DNA of 64,000 bases, taken from NCBI GenBank assembly GCA_965219435.1, contig OZ244743.1, positions 682,001 to 746,000 on the forward strand, in the 5' to 3' direction. Position 1 is the first letter of the stretch, and each line of letters begins with the position of its first letter. The notes beneath the pieces are model-generated. The model was not told the DNA's origin and made no database searches. It worked only from the letters and a program-made list of their open reading frames with translations. Shown here in pieces: positions 63,620-64,000 of the stretch. Position numbers and translations under genes: made by a program. The stretch comes from GCA-002733105 sp965219435 (GTDB lineage Bacteria > Pseudomonadota > Gammaproteobacteria > Nitrosococcales > Methylophagaceae).

Positions 63620-63807
63620 TCGACTAATACATAAAGTGCACCGCAGTAAGGACACGATACCTCACCTTTACTCTCTATATCTAAATAGACTTTAGGATGC
63701 GCATCCCAAAGCGTCATATTCGGCGTTGGACAACTTAAGGGCAGATCAGCTGAATGAATTTCATATCGCTTTTGACTGCATGATTCTTCTGAAGTTATGT
63801 CATTCAT
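63616..63807 (-). CDS. Zinc-finger domain-containing protein (zf-CHCC type)
   Basis: This 63-residue protein has the CHCC pattern: a Cys in LPLSCPTPNM, a His in LWDAHPKVYLDI, and the pair CPYC near the C-terminus. It matches the small CHCC zinc-finger family related to a complex I subunit (NDUFS6). Its function in bacteria is unknown. It overlaps mutT by four bases and follows aspS by 28 bases. Confidence 0.85.
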   Translation of the reverse strand: MNDITSEESCSQKRYEIHSADLPLSCPTPNMTLWDAHPKVYLDIESKGEVSCPYCGALYVLVE

Positions 63808-63835
63808 CTGAACGGCCCTCTTAATTATATTACGC

Positions 63836-64000
63836 TTAAGATTTCTCTGTTGTTTCAGCCAACGAAGCTTGCTTTCGCAAACGTATATTTAACTCTTTTA
63901 ATTGACCATCACTCACCGCACTTGGCGCACTAGTTAGTAAACAGCTCGCAGATTGTGTTTTAGGGAATGCCATCACATCACGAATAGATGACGATCCCGT
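63836..64000 (-). CDS. aspS: Aspartate-tRNA ligase, C-terminal end (cut by window edge)
   Basis: The 54 codons visible before the stop at 63836 contain SIRDVMAFPKTQSASCLLTSAPS followed by LKELNIRLR, the hallmark end of bacterial-type AspRS (class II motif 3 region and C-terminal tail). The rest of the gene lies beyond position 64000. The enzyme charges tRNA-Asp. Confidence 0.93.
   Translation of the reverse strand, partial: TGSSSIRDVMAFPKTQSASCLLTSAPSAVSDGQLKELNIRLRKQASLAETTEKS

Overview
The window is a stretch of chromosome from a flagellated, piliated, visibly AT-rich gammaproteobacterium. The evidence is a set of class-typical gene neighbourhoods: ftsK/trxB, coaBC-dut-algC-argB-slmA, yciO/rnm against yciB-yciI-bolA, thrB-DUF2782-polA, lptM-lysA-dapF-DUF484-xerC, and pilBCD-coaE-zapD-yacG. 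The mix (Pseudomonas-type ThrB and AlgC, FocA-like channel, FadL-type porin, no genes of an enteric lifestyle) would fit a marine Methylophaga- or Cycloclasticus-like member of the Thiotrichales, but that is inference; there is no rRNA or tRNA in the window to settle it. Both ends cut genes: ftsK at the left (N-terminal part) and aspS at the right (C-terminal part).

Layout. 1-4.9 kb: ftsK (partial), trxB, a UspA-type stress protein, and a lysophospholipid-transporter/acyltransferase fusion. 4.9-9.9 kb: the flagellar rod/hook operon flgBCDEFG, read leftwards from a candidate sigma-54 promoter and ending unusually after flgG. 10-18.2 kb: a leftward run nif3-like, yihY, coaBC, dut, algC, argB, slmA, mostly overlapping or closely spaced, closed by a strong UUCG-loop terminator. 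18.2-24.7 kb: DUF4126, cheR, a small unknown ORF, an SDR enzyme, a FocA-type channel and clpB with an almost ideal heat-shock (sigma-32) promoter. 24.8-26.9 kb: an accessory patch holding a GGGTCA-type repeat element and an autotransporter-like gene broken by a perfect 11-bp tandem duplication. 26.9-36.4 kb: housekeeping genes (NlpC/P60 lipoprotein, yciO, rnm, yciB, yciI, bolA-like, pmbA, moeB, prmC, DUF3301, rsmE, inositol-phosphatase family, pgeF) and a ZIP metal transporter.

37.2-45.9 kb is a rightward surface-polysaccharide (LOS/O-antigen-like) cluster of eight genes: a UDP-sugar dehydrogenase, an ELM1-family protein, two GT4 glycosyltransferases, wecB, an O-antigen-ligase-like membrane protein, a DxD glycosyltransferase and a GT10 fucosyltransferase-like enzyme. 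Together they could supply an N-acetyl-hexosaminuronic acid precursor and build and ligate an oligosaccharide.

45.9-64 kb is again core: thrB, DUF2782, polA, a FadL/OmpP1 porin, a REC-GGDEF diguanylate cyclase, xerC-DUF484-dapF-lysA-lptM, the type IV pilus assembly genes pilB, pilC, pilD followed by coaE, zapD, yacG, then nadA, mutT, a CHCC zinc-finger protein and aspS. No CRISPR array, intact transposase, prophage, restriction or defence system was seen. The most notable points are the duplication-broken autotransporter, the repeat element beside it, the transporter-acyltransferase fusion without its ligase part, the polysaccharide cluster, and several readable promoters.
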